A DNA stretch of 64,000 bases from Turritopsis dohrnii. Taxonomy: Eukaryota > Cnidaria > Hydrozoa > Anthoathecata > Oceaniidae. Shown here piece by piece: positions 9,549-22,500 of this stretch (its first letter is position 1; each line of letters begins with the position of its first letter). The DNA lies in contig BQMF02000047.1 of NCBI GenBank assembly GCA_027922465.2, positions 868,001 to 932,000 on the forward strand, written 5' to 3'. A program made the position numbers and the translations under genes. The notes under the pieces are model-generated. The model did no database searches. It saw only the letters and a program-made list of their open reading frames with translations, and was not told where the DNA came from.

Positions 9549-12500
9549 ATGGATGCTTCAATAGTTGCACATAATCATGCTGAAACCATTCAAAAACTTG
9601 AACGTCTTAATCAACTGGAAACAATCACTGCTGAGCAACGAATACGTATTGAAAAATATCGAACAATGTATGAAACCTTGAAAGCTGAAAGTGAGCAGCT
9701 TGAAGAGGTAACTTGCTGATGTTGCATTTTTCTGAGTTTTAATGCAGGACTTATTAAATAATAATTTCCATAACCTTTGGTTTCTTTTGTTGTGATTGTA
9801 GTATATATTCTTAATTTGACTCTGCTATTATTGCAGGACAAACAGAAACGTTTAAATGAAATCCAAATGATGAAAACAGAGATGAACTCTCTCCAGACAC
9901 GCTATCAAGAACTTGTCTCGCAAGCAAGAACCGAACGTGACCTAAAAATAGATGAATGTGAAGAACTAAGAATGAAAGTAAGCCATATTTTTCATTCACG
10001 TTCAATTTTGGAGTTAGTACATTCCTGTATTTTCACTGGTAAATACAGAAATTTATGACAACAATGTTTTTACAAACAACAGACAACACTCAGAATCTGG
10101 GTCCATATGACAATTTAAGAAGAAACAAAACGAAACTAAGTCCGAATAAGTTCATTGTGATGAAAAATCTTGGATTAGATTCAAACAAACACAACAAGAA
10201 ATTTTATAAAACTAATATTTCGATTTACAACGAAATCATCATCAGAGTGTTGTTACAGAACAACACTCACTCTTTAAAGAACTGACAGGTTTATCAAAGT
10301 GTGGGAAAGCAAGGCAATCTTTAAGTGAACAAAACAGTTTCTCTATACCTCTGGTTCCTCTGGCAATGAAGAATTGTTTTCAAGAAATTATGTTTATGTC
10401 TGCACTTTTTTTTCTGCTAGGTGTTAACTCCGCAAAAAATGGAGGTGATGAAAATCAAAATGCAGGAAGAAGTGGAACTACCATATAAGCAGGTAAGAAT
10501 ATACAGCTACAGCTACAGAAAGATGATTTTCAGATGATGATCACTGTATTTGTACTTATTGCTTGAGTTCAGAGAGATTATTATAACTGTTGTTTTGCAA
10601 AAAAAATTATTAATTCAAATAGTATAGATAACAGTATTTTTATTTAACAAATATTTCAGAGATTGGAAGCATTAGAGGCGGAAGTGGACAAGTACCGAAA
10701 TGAATTTAATCGTCTGCGTTATGATTATTCTTTTCTTAAATCTGAATATGAACATGAACTTGTAAGTCACAATCAAAATGTGTTTTGTTGTATTATGCCA
10801 GACCTTTTCCATTGACATTTATGTGCCTCAAATGAAAACCAGGAACCCCCTTGTTTTGCAACTATCTCCTATTGCAACTCCAGATTAGATATAAAATAAA
10901 ACGACGTACCTATTTTTAGACACAAAAGAAGACGTTAACAAATGAAATCTACGCTAAGTTTGATATAGAGGTTAGTAGGAGGCAGCTAATGCTATTCATC
11001 TCTGGCTATTTACTATTATTGCTAGATAACTGAAATTCACCCTGATATCATGCTTTGTTAAGATTGGAAGTTTTTGTTTTTGTTGTTTAGAAAGAATCCC
11101 TTCAGAGACAAGTAAAATCTTTAACAGAAGAATTAAGCACCAAGCAAAATGATGGTGATATACACAAGTTAAGAATGGCTCAAAGAGAAAACACACAGGT
11201 GTGTTGTGTATTGATTTAGCATTGATATTTTGGACTGTAAATAAAGTGTAAATTTAGTATATATATATATAGGCTGCTCTTTTGTTTACCCATCTCTTCT
11301 CCCAACCTAAAGTGTTTTTCCATCAGTGTTGTAGCTGCTACTGTAATAGGGTTCACTGTATGGCTATTTGTTTTTGAACTTTCTTAGAGAGGAATTTCAG
11401 GTGAAAATCTGCATAGCACTGGATATTATTGTTTTTTTGTGATTATTTTGAAAATGGGAATTAGTATAGTTTCCCCCTGTGTTAGTAATCAGGGGCTATA
11501 ATAACAATGAATTGATCAGTTTTTCCTTTATAATGATTTTGTGAATCTTTATAGTTGAATTTACGAATAAAAAGTCTACACAGTGAACTCGAGGAATTGA
11601 GGGATAAAGAAGAATCAAATAATCTTCAAATAGATCAGGTTGGGAGATTTTTTTCTCACTTCTTATACCCAGTGTCTTCTAAAAGAAATTCATTTATTGA
11701 AGAAGATTGGATATTTTTCTATTTGAATTCAGTGATTATTGTTTTTTTATTGACTTATAAATGGCAGTCTGGTCTATGCAACCTATTATTTTGCAGTTGA
11801 ATGTTGAATAAGCCATTACACACTGTAAACAAAAGATTGAGTTGCTTGGGTTTTATGTAGGCATCAAGATTGCAAGCACGTCAGTTATCTGAAGTTTCAA
11901 TGCGATGTAAAGCATTAGAGGTCTGGTTTCTAATGTTCTGTTTGTGTTCACAGATGAATGTTAATGAGTTATATCAGACAATGAAACTATTTGGGTTGAA
12001 AATAAACTTCCAAAACCAATGTATATGTGTCTTGTTGGATGTTTTGGTTTGAAATCAAATATCTGATTAGTCTATATATTTCTATTATCAGGCTGAGAAG
12101 GATACAACCAAAATTCAACTCGACAGAGTGCAAAAAGAACTGGATAACTCCATTCGTGAACAAGTCAGGAATTCATTTTCCATTTTATAGACATTTTGAT
12201 GATTTTTTTCTTTGATTTGTTTAGATTGTTTAAACCATCAAGTAATAACTCATTCAAAATTTTCGTAATATTAGTTTGAGCTAAATATTTTGATAACTTC
12301 GTGTCTTTTTTCAGGATACTCTGAGCACTGACTTACAACGTGCAGAAAGGGAGAATTTACAACTGAAAAGGTATAAACAAAACAATGTTTACTTATGCTT
12401 GTAAACATTTTAGCATACATATTGCATACCTTCAACACTATATTGCATAAAATATACTTAGAATGTATTTTTTTCTCATAGTCAACTGGAGGAAGTCACT

Positions 12501-15500
12501 CATAACAGTAAAATGGAGCTAAATAATATTAAACTCAAGTGAGCTATTCTTTATTCTTTGTTTTCTTGCTGACAGTGTTATCCAACACATTGAACTACAA
12601 AACATTTTATTGTGATAAACATATTCCAACTTGAATTTTATTAGACATTGTTATTAGAAATGTTGAGTTTCCCCGGAAGCCTTAAAGATGCGCTGACTAG
12701 GAAACCTTTCAACTTGCTGTTTTATTTCCCAATGTTAACTCTAAAAATACGTGTTTTTATTATTATCTAGTTTAATGAAAGAACGCAGTGATCTGGAACA
12801 AGAACGAGATGGTTTACGTATGGAAGTGAACTTGCTCAAAAACAAGAATGCAGTTCACGAGGCTAATATACAGCAATTGAAGAAGACAGTTGAAGAAAAG
12901 GTTGGTTTCCGACACTGCACAACACAAAGTTGGAATCATTGTCTATGTAGGAATGTCTCTTCATTTTTTAGCTGCTCTTAAAGTATTGTCAGTACATTAT
13001 CTTTCATTGGAGACACTGTCGGTTGAGTAAATTAATACAGGAAAAATAACTTCCTAGGAAAAATATTTTGGTTGCGAAGATAAATAAAATCAAGAAAAGG
13101 TGAATGGAAAGCAATCAACGTTATAGAGTTATAAAACTAACTGAAACTATATTACAATATTAATGCAATATTAAAAATATCACACTCTATCCGTCCCCAA
13201 AAATTTTTTATCCCTATATCCCCAAAATCATAGACCATTTTCTTAATAGTAATGTTGTTGCTGTATTCTTGTTAGAATAACACTTCATATCATGTAAACC
13301 TTTCACTGCAAATCATTTATAATCATGCTGGATCAGTGTTCAATTCAAAAATTAGAATATTCATCTGCGATGAGGAAAACTTGTATGTCTCTGACGAATT
13401 TAGCATTGATAACAATGGATTTCATCTGTATTCTATTTGTAATTTAGTCATCAGAAATTGATGATAGCAGTATATTTGTTTTAATTTCAAAGTAAGCTAT
13501 TTCGTATAACATAACTTTCTAGCCTAGTGGGGCACCACTCTGTGTTGAATCAAGTATGAATCTGGATAATGTACAAAATCTAATTTCATCATATCAAATT
13601 ATTTAATTGCATTATTCCACCGGTGTTCTAGGAAATGGAAGTTGTGAAACGTATTCAGACAGTGAAGGAAGAGGAGTGGGCTCGAACAAATAAATTGGAA
13701 AACGCTAAAGCACAGGTAAGGTTTGATAAGGTTTTGCTTCACTCATACTATACATATTCATTGAAAATATTTTTAAAACTTCTTCTTTTCATTCTCTTAG
13801 CTATCGACTTCTGTTTACAAATTCCTTTGACGTATTTTCCATTGAGAAAAACACTATTAGGAACTGCAAGCTTTTTCTGTTACCTTGTTCAAAGGAGTTT
13901 CAGATTGATTTGGACAAAACGTGTGACCATTTAGGAACCAGTTTTGAATTTTGAAAAACCTTTTAATTTCAGCTGGAATCACAAATTTCATCCATGGAGC
14001 AACAAAGGCTGGACTTTGAATCTAACTTTCGCTTGCAGCTGGAGCAGGCCACAGAGAGGCTGAAAAGCGAGAAAGATATGAACGTATGTTGACTGCTGCT
14101 ATATGAGTATTTAAATAGGTTATCGGGACACTGGGCTTGTTTTCATATCGGCAAAATCTATGCTATGAGTTGCTTCTCAGTCTAGCTGTCATGTTTTAAT
14201 TAGAAGGGTAGTTCTTTGAAGCAAGCAGTTTGAATTAGCTTGAAATGAAGTTCTTCCAATCCTTTAGGGTAGTAAGCCAAGGAGTATATTTCAACCTAAT
14301 TGACTTTAGAAAGCATAATTGTGTTACATTGGAAGGACAACTGATTGTTTGATTTTATTCGATCTAATATCAATCCTCAACGTCATAGCTTGGTGCTTTG
14401 TGTACACCAAGCTAATAGGCTTTCATATACTTATGGCGTTTAGATGGCGGTTTCTTTCTATCTATTTAATTACTTATTTTTTGTTTATTTAATTTTTTTT
14501 TGTCTTAGGGAAAACTGGAAAGGGAATTGTCAAGTACCAAAAATAATTTGCTGCAAGAGAAACAAAGAGGGAAGAATTTCGAGCAGGTAAATATTTTCAC
14601 TTTACTTTTTTTCATTTTGAAGTCAGGAAGTTTTCCCTTTGCATTCATGAACGATCGAGTAACTTGTTGCTGAAAGTAAAAACCACTGGCAAGTATATCA
14701 TTTTTTTCATCCGTCCCCCTCCTAGCCTTTCGAACAGGTGGCCAAAAGCTCTATCTTCGGAAGGTGTCTGATATTTTCCCTGAAGGTATGGCGCATCAGT
14801 GTCAGATGTACTTAGTTAACAGATAAAAAAAATTGTCTTGTGATGTTTTTTGTTTCCAGTGAGATGTTCTGTTTTTTCCTCAGGAAATCACCGGTTTAAT
14901 GGAAGTGAAACAGAAGTATCAAAAACTCCTCCACAACTACGAAAGGTCCGTCAACTTACCAATTGAACTAGAAAAAAACAAAGCAATATCATTTTCTTTC
15001 TGGGTCTGCGCAGACGACCAGCTCATTGTGAAGTTGATTTATATATTCTAGTGTTGTGTCATCCGAGCAAGAAATAAAAAATGATGCTGACAAGATGTTA
15101 AACACAATCGAAATATTGAGAAAAGAACTTGGTACGTGCGTCCATTCCTTATCCTTATTGCTGGCCTTATTTATTACAGAGTACGATTGCTGTCGTACCA
15201 GTCGTGGAAATATCACCTGTTTTTGTACCACCGACATTGTCAGCTACCGGCATTTGGATGGAAAAACACGACGTAATAAAAGTTCGTGTATGCGCCGTAA
15301 TCGGTGTGTAAGAATAAAACTGTTCATTCCATTTAAGAGATAGCGCAAGAGGATCTGCATAACCAAAGAGAAGCGCACCAGAAGAGCATATTGGAGAGCA
15401 GGTAACAATCATTGTCATAGCAACATAAAGATGCCAGTCATCATACAGGTGTCGGTCATCGGAGAAGTTTTCGTAGTGACTGAAGAATGACAGCAGCAAA

Positions 15501-18500
15501 TGATGTGTGACAGAAGGACTCACTGTGGATAAGCGTCGGACTACGAAATAGCTAAGAAAAGTGTAAATGGAGCCATAAGCAATGATGTAATTTAGGGCTT
15601 GTTTACGTTATGAAGCTGGGAGAGTAACAAGTTGTGAAGGGACCCTGAAATCTTTCTTTTCTTTTTCTTTTCATACGCAAGGTTCGTCTACAGCTTTTGG
15701 TCTTTGAACTTGGAATACTTCAAGAGTTGAGCTGAAACATTGGGTGATCTCTTGTTATGTGAATGAAATCTACGAATTAAGTTCCTTTTCCTTTCTTACT
15801 TTAGGAAAACCTACGATGAAGACAAACAGGCAGTACTTCGTAAATATGCGGATCTGCAGAATGAACACAAGGAGTTAAAAAGCAAATACGATAAAACAAA
15901 CCAAGCTGCTAAAAAAGTAAGGACTGTGTCGATTCGATTCATTGTCAAAACTTTTGTGAAATCTTAGGTAACGTGACGAAATTCAAACTTTAGGCGAGAG
16001 GTTATTCAAACAAAACATATTGAGGGATTCTCTTCATGCTGAAATTACGTCATAAAATCCAGATAAATGAGTTTTGAATCTTAAATCTGATTGGTTGGAA
16101 GAACTGCTTGGCTTGTTTTTCTTTTGAGGGAGCATAGGCATGAGGTTGGTCACTCTTTTTGATTTCTAATCTCGTATGTGTTCATTCTTATAGAAAACAA
16201 AGAAGTTGAAATCGCAGTTGGCTTTAGCCAATGAGGAAGTGAAGTTGTTGCAAAGTAAACAAGACCAGTACGCCCTCGAGAAGCAGGCGTTGTTGTAAGT
16301 TTGTTCCACATGTTCTTGTCACTTTTCAAAAAGTTCGAGACAATTTATTTCACTTCTTAATTGAATGGTGTTGCCATAACAACATTATGAATATTGGAAT
16401 ATTGGGATTGCATTCAATATAGTTTAGTTTTACGAATGCTTACACAGGATAGCCTCTTCAGTTCCTTAAGGTACTGTTATCATTGATGGTCCTGCGAAGG
16501 AGGTCCTAGACCATTCAAAGCCCACACTTGGGCTACGGAAGCTGTAATGACAGGAACCGATCAACTAGGTTACCATCCTAGACATCATTTCTACTCTCTT
16601 GCTGAGTGCTATGCAGAGAGGAGTGATTCACACTGTTATAGTCGCTGGCATGACTCGGTCGGGGATTGAACCCGCGACCTCCCGAACAGGAAGCACTCTA
16701 CCACAAGGCTATCAGTTGTGTCTCGTGTTCCAACTAACATCTGGAAGCTCTCCCTTTAAAAGACTAACTAAAAAACTTCCGAAAACCGACGTTGTGTGAC
16801 GTGTTCATTTTCGTTTTCAAGGAAAAATATGAATTTAGAACAAGAGCGTATGAAGAGAAGATTTGACAAGGTCAGTTTTCTCATATCGACATTTGTCAGT
16901 TCAACCTCGATTCGATGAAATAATACTAGCAAATGATGGTTGAGCACACCTTCTATCCTTGCGTTGTGTCGTGTTCCCCGTAACGTTACATACTTGTTTA
17001 TTTTGATAACCCGTTTGCTTTTAAACTCTTGATTGTTTTTTTTATTTTTTTATTTTTAGTATCGACATCGACAGCATCAGTTTTCACAAGTGTTGAACGC
17101 ATCAAATTTCAGCCTAAACGCAACTGAGCTCTCGCCAGTCAAACGCAGCAGTACCTTCATGTTGTCTGATGACGTAAGTGGATTTTTCATCATGGGTCGC
17201 AGCAAAAAAATCTTCTGTCCTTATTCAGTATCGTTTTGGCTTTTTTTTTTTTGCATTCCGTCAAGATCTTTCATAAATATTGCAATATTCAACCAAAAGT
17301 TTCGTCAGCGTACATAAATAGACATGCATGTGTACACTACACATGCATGTCTATACTATATACACACGAACCCACACCATCGATTAGCTTGCATACAATT
17401 AAAACTTGTGTGATTGCCGTCCGTGGGAGGTTTCATTGTATTCGTTCTTGTTTCGTCATCTCTACTTGTGGTTTTGACATACTCTGTTTGTTTTCACTTA
17501 CGCAGTTTGTTTGGACAGCGGCTTGTCTGCTTCATGATGTTGTAACATTGCGTCACGATTTCTGTACTTTGATCCTATTTCGGTTTTTGTTTGTCTATGC
17601 TGACATACTTGAATTACAAACTCATGAATTCTTAGGCAGCTTCGCTAGACACACTTTATTAATTCGCTTTGTTTACCTTGTTTGTTTATCTTTGTTGATC
17701 TGTGCAAGTGTGTTAAGCTTTAAACTCCGCAACGATTGCAAACAACGGAAAGATGATGTATTTAGTTATTGTGCTAAGAATAAATTCATGAATTTGAAGA
17801 GGTGTTTAAAATTAGATCCAATTCGGATTGAGGGCTATAAATAGAAACCATGGATAGCTGATTACGAAGCATTTCACATAGGAAGATTTTTCGAAAACAT
17901 GGACATCTTGTTTTATAGAATGAAGGACAAAAACAAAGATAATAAATAGTGAATATATGTTGAAGTTCAGTTGTTCCATCTGACTTCGTTTTATAACATG
18001 TATGGAAAGGAGGTTGGGTAGACCATCGTTCAATAACCAGAACATCTACAAAGTTGTTTTTTCTTTCGAAATTTCTATGAAGAAAACTTGAAACGAAAAT
18101 GAAGTAGTTGTAATACTCCGTGATGTAACATCTTCTGCTGACCATGAAGCCTTGCGCCACAAGTATTTCTACAGATGTCACTCTAGATTCAATCCCAAAG
18201 TTTCTACCAGTTACTGAGAAGATCATGAAATTATTGGAACTTTATGCTTGATCTTCATCCTTGGTAGCTGGTAGCTTGGTAGCTCTTTCTTGTCATCTTA
18301 TTGTTGACGTTCATCAGTCTATGCCATGTTTAATTCTATCCTATGTTGAACTCTTTCTAAAATTAACTCGCTAGCTTTGTGTGCAGTCATGTTAAATTCT
18401 ATCCCATGTTGAACACTTTGTAAAATTAACTCGCTAGCTTTGTGTGCATGGATTCTCTGCGACCAAAATGGAACATTGGTTCCTCTGAAACCTAGAAAGT

Positions 18501-18669
18501 AATTTAGGGAGAATCGAATGATTTAACTTTTTATTGTATCTTTGTTTTCATTTTTTCGTTTTTCAATTAGTTTATAGGTGATCCACCCAAATCGAGTGTG
18601 GAGCCGCTCGGTGACGCTTTCCTTCCACAATCCAAGTTCGATGAAAATACTACGCCTATTGAATTCTGA
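9549..18669 (+). CDS. CEP83: Centrosomal protein of 83 kDa (CCDC41), distal appendage coiled-coil protein
   Basis: CEP83 anchors the distal appendages of the mother centriole and is required for membrane docking and cilium assembly. I assembled 23 exons with GT/AG junctions and matching phases: 9549-9707, 9837-9977, 10421-10492, 10660-10761, 10920-10970, 11091-11198, 11555-11638, 11861-11920, 12092-12163, 12315-12370, 12482-12538, 12771-12900, 13632-13715, 13973-14083, 14509-14586, 14884-14945, 15052-15131, 15344-15401, 15805-15916, 16194-16294, 16822-16870, 17060-17173, 18571-18669. Total 2040 bases, 679 residues; human CEP83 is 701. Diagnostic stretches: YRTMYETLKAESEQLEE (exon 1), VLTPQKMEVMKIKMQEEVEL (exon 3), NEFNRLRYDYSFLKSEYEHE (exon 4). 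Nearly the whole protein is heptad-rich coiled coil; the last two exons are non-coiled. Exon 8 has the weaker donor GTCTGG. An intron-20 SINE and an intron-22 hairpin are listed separately. Confidence 0.93.
16480..16715 (-). mobile_element. tRNA-derived SINE in CEP83 intron 20
   Basis: Read on the minus strand from about 16715: TAGCCTTGTGGTAGAGTGCT gives an A box, and GCGGGTTCAATCCCCG an RNA polymerase III B box about 33 bases later, followed by a non-tRNA body. The tRNA part does not fold as a functional tRNA and has no matching acceptor stem. The end of the body is approximate. Confidence 0.7.
17318..17354. repeat. Perfect 17-bp hairpin in CEP83 intron 22
   Basis: ATAGACATGCATGTGTA is followed by the 3-base loop CAC and then its exact reverse complement. 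It is AT/CG-alternating and could extrude as a cruciform or be a remnant of a foldback insertion. Confidence 0.85.
18325..18448. repeat. Two-copy tandem duplication in the last CEP83 intron
   Basis: Two about 61-base copies starting CATGTT(T/A)AATTCTATC and ending GCTAGCTTTGTGTGCA, differing at about five positions, separated by GT. The similarity indicates a fairly recent local duplication. Confidence 0.85.
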
Positions 18670-19495
18670 ATTCCAAATCGTTCTTCACGTTGATCAAATT
18701 TTATGACGATGTTTGTGGGCACATCATACCGGTGGACCGTTATACTTGAAAGTTATTAAATGCCAACTTGTTTGCTGAAAAGTCATACCATATCGTTCCC
18801 GTCGAATTTTATTATCGAGTGGTTCAAGGCGATATTTTTTAGCTCATTTTTAGCGCATGTTTTTATATGAATTACATGACGATTTAATTATCTTGCTAGT
18901 TTCTTGCTTAAACCTCTTTTAGGTTCATTAGTTTCACATGTGTGTTGTTTCAGGCGAACCTGGTAGAGACGTTTCTGTAAAATATTCTGCCAGGTTCTTA
19001 TATTCTACGACATGACGTATCTACGGTACTAAGGTAAGAAATACACTTCCCCGTTACAGAAACAGAATGGTCATTTTTTGTATCAACTTAAACCTGGAGC
19101 ATGTCTCGTTTTTAATTATCTGGTCATTTTATTTGGATAATAACTATGTTATATAATATAATATCATGTTATGTTATGTTATGTTATGTAATATCATGTC
19201 AGATTCCGAGATGGTTTTGTTAAACTCAGAAACACTTGGTGGTCGATTGCTTCAACGCCACTTAACTGCTCGGTTTTATAAGATATTTTTAGACCATACT
19301 TGTTTGATTGTGTGTTTTTTAAGCTATTATCCTGTTAAACTGAAAGGCTGTTCTGAAGTGATAATATCGTGCTGTAGACAACGTTTACATTCTAACGTTG
19401 CTAATGGTGATGTTATCTCAATATTTCATCTCTGAAGTATCAGCACTTGAAATCGCTGTAGCAAAGATATATTTGTACAACCACTTAAAAACGAC

Positions 19496-19501
19496 AATAA
19501 A
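19496..19501 (+). terminator. Candidate CEP83 polyadenylation signal
   Basis: AATAAA about 830 bases after the CEP83 stop, followed by a T-rich stretch. It is the first canonical hexamer I found downstream on this strand; use is inferred. Confidence 0.4.
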
Positions 19502-22500
19502 ATATTTTTATAGATATTTTTAATGTATGTAATTATATAATTTTGTCTTTCACCTTGAACACGCTTGTGGGTGTAGTTGAAAGCGTGTTGGGGCGTTCAT
19601 TGTGTATTGATAACTCCCTTAGCAGAGTAGTCAAGGACTGGTCATTGTCTCGCAGACGTCAGCAACTTCAGGGAATATGATACGAAAAGAAATGTTACTC
19701 CAGTTTGGCTTGCTTTCAGTTGTTGGCGCCAAGAGCTGCAGGAATACGCGTGCATGCTTACGATGTCCATCCGAACAAATAACCTGTTGTCAAGTCATTT
19801 AGATTGTTTGCTTTTTCAATTATTGTACATATAGTGTCTGAATGTGATTTGATTTTTCTTAACGATGTTTAAACTTCTCCATGTTTGTTTTGGCGATGAT
19901 TTAACAATCCTTAAACTACTTTAATCCTTTTACGTGTCAACACCATGGATTGCGTAGGCTGAGTTTGCTCATAAAGTTCTTTCGTTAACTTTGGACCCAG
20001 TGTTTTTTTCTGCTGTTTGATAATTGAATGTTGCCGACATCTGTATATTGAAAATACAACAGGTCTTAGGTCGGAGGTACACTTTCTTTATATATAAACA
20101 ACTGGGGCTCGCCGAGCTCAGTAGTAAAAGTTAACATTGTGCATATTTTATACTTTAATCTAAAGGTAGAATCGACTCAAGTTGCTTATATAATACAGTG
20201 TATCCTCTTGACTTGATATTATATTTTTCTACCGATGTTAAAATTCGAATTAGATTTATATTGACGATTCCCCCAACCCCGAAAAAAGCAGGGGGTAGCA
20301 AAGTATTGTCTTTGGGGTAGCTAACTAATTTCTGGTATTTGTTGCGGGAAAAGCAAACAAGTACTACACCAATGTCTGCTTATAAACGGAGTACATCAAA
20401 GGGGTTGTTTTATATGTTGAGTTACTACGCAACAGGGGAAATCAACAAATACAATGCGATCAATTATCATTAACAGCGCCCAACATCATTCCAATTAGCG
20501 CCAGATGAAAGCGGGTGAAAAATAGTTCAATCATGACGTCGACAGCTACGGTGGCCAAAAAAATATGTATTGTGTAACTTTATTTACTTAATTGGTTTCT
20601 TATTTGAACCTAACTCACGGAAGAGAAAATATCAATTTGGAAAGTTATTTTTGTGAAGCAATATTAAAGAGTGGGCAGTTTACAAACATCATATCAAAGA
20701 ATATGTCTATTTACATTTTAGCTTAAGATGATTATAAACAGTGCCTTGTTAAATGGTCAAGATGTTGAAATTTTTTTTTTTTTTTTTTGATTCATCAAAA
20801 AAATACTTTTGTTTGTTTCTACCAGTATTTAAATTTTATTTTCTGAATTCTAAAAATGCGTGGGTGAACAAACACCGTTCACATCTGATCGTTTTCTTTG
20901 TACTAAATGCTTTGTTTGAATTCCACTCAATACGATTATATTTTTAAAAGTGCCCTAGGAATAAAATTGGTTGTTGCATTTGCATTAGCTAGCTTTCGGT
21001 GCTGTAGACATTCGTAATGATAGGTAAGACTTCATCATATATTTTTATTATCAAAACTTAAGCTTCTACAAAACACAGCGGAACGAGTGAAGGTCGGGGT
21101 TGCTGGTCGGAAAATACGTACAGCTCATTTGACTGGGATGCAATAAATTGCATGGTGTGTCCTTGGGACAAACCCTTGTTCACATGACTTAGTTTCCCTC
21201 TGGCAGTCAACTAGTTAAAAGTTAGTTTACGAGTTAATTCACCACTCTTGCTAACAAATGGTTAGTCGATGACACCCACTGGTTTAACACGCTTGTTGCT
21301 AAGAGACCTACCAAAAGGGTCTCTGCAGTCTTAAGCATGATTTTAGAAGTAAAACTTTCTTATGTTTTTACTAAAGAACGGAAGAGGAAAGTTATCTAGG
21401 TGTTATCTTTTTAGTTACAATTATTCGTGCATATCTATCATGAACTAGCATACAAAGTTTAACGAAGGTTGAAAATACATTTTATCTAATCATGGTAATA
21501 TCATTTCAAGGCCGCCCAGTGTGGTCAAGCTTAAAGTTTCTTAAGATTTTCGATAATCTTTTTTTTGTTGGAGTTGTAGTTTCTTAGAGCAATGGTGGAA
21601 AGATCGCACATATCTTGTAAAAATTTCATTGGTTTATATTTTGTGTATTGCACAATACAAAATAGTAGTTTTCGTGTAAAAGTGCACGAAAAGAAGTCCG
21701 CTTTGAAGTTCAAATGATTAATAGTACTTTTATTGGTCTTTACACTTTTTTTGTAGTACTGACAAAATAGAAACGAGACTAAAATTGATCAATACATAAG
21801 AATATTTTTAGGCAGAGAAGTGTATGGACAAAAAGATATTTCTTGTAGTCCGCTTTCAACAAAAAAAGAATGACGTCATATTCAAGTTGCGTCAGAGTCT
21901 GTTGCTTCGTGTTTCTAGAGAAGAAAAACGACATAAGAATGAAGTTTCAAACTTTCGAAAAGATGAGAATATTGGACCTCAACGAAATTTTAGTTCTTAA
22001 ATAAAAAAAGTGTCATCATGTATCGACTATCGAGCAGAAAATTAAAAACCCACTTTTAAGTAATTGTTGATACACAAACGCTGATATCACAAAGTGAGCA
22101 CAATTATCGGTGTTTTCAACTTGATTTGATTAGCTTTCCGTATTTTTTCATCTCTCTTTTGAGTAAAACAATTGGAAACACTATACCTAGGTACATATCC
22201 GTGTTTTTTGTTCAAACGCTTCGCGTAAAAGTTGTATGTTACGTGTATTTAATGTTAATGGGGCGTAATTTTGCGGATGATAAGCGAAGCAACTCACAAT
22301 GAAATGGACCATATGATTAAGTTGTGTTATGAAATGAAGTGAACAATTTCAGTGCAATATTGTCGTAACTATATGAACAGCGAACCGAAGTGGACCTAGG
22401 TCTTGTATATGAATATATGCAAAGGGAACTTTATTGCTTACTTAAGACTTTCGGGAGAAGTTATTGTGTGATCGAACGTCCTTTTTGACACTGATTTCTA

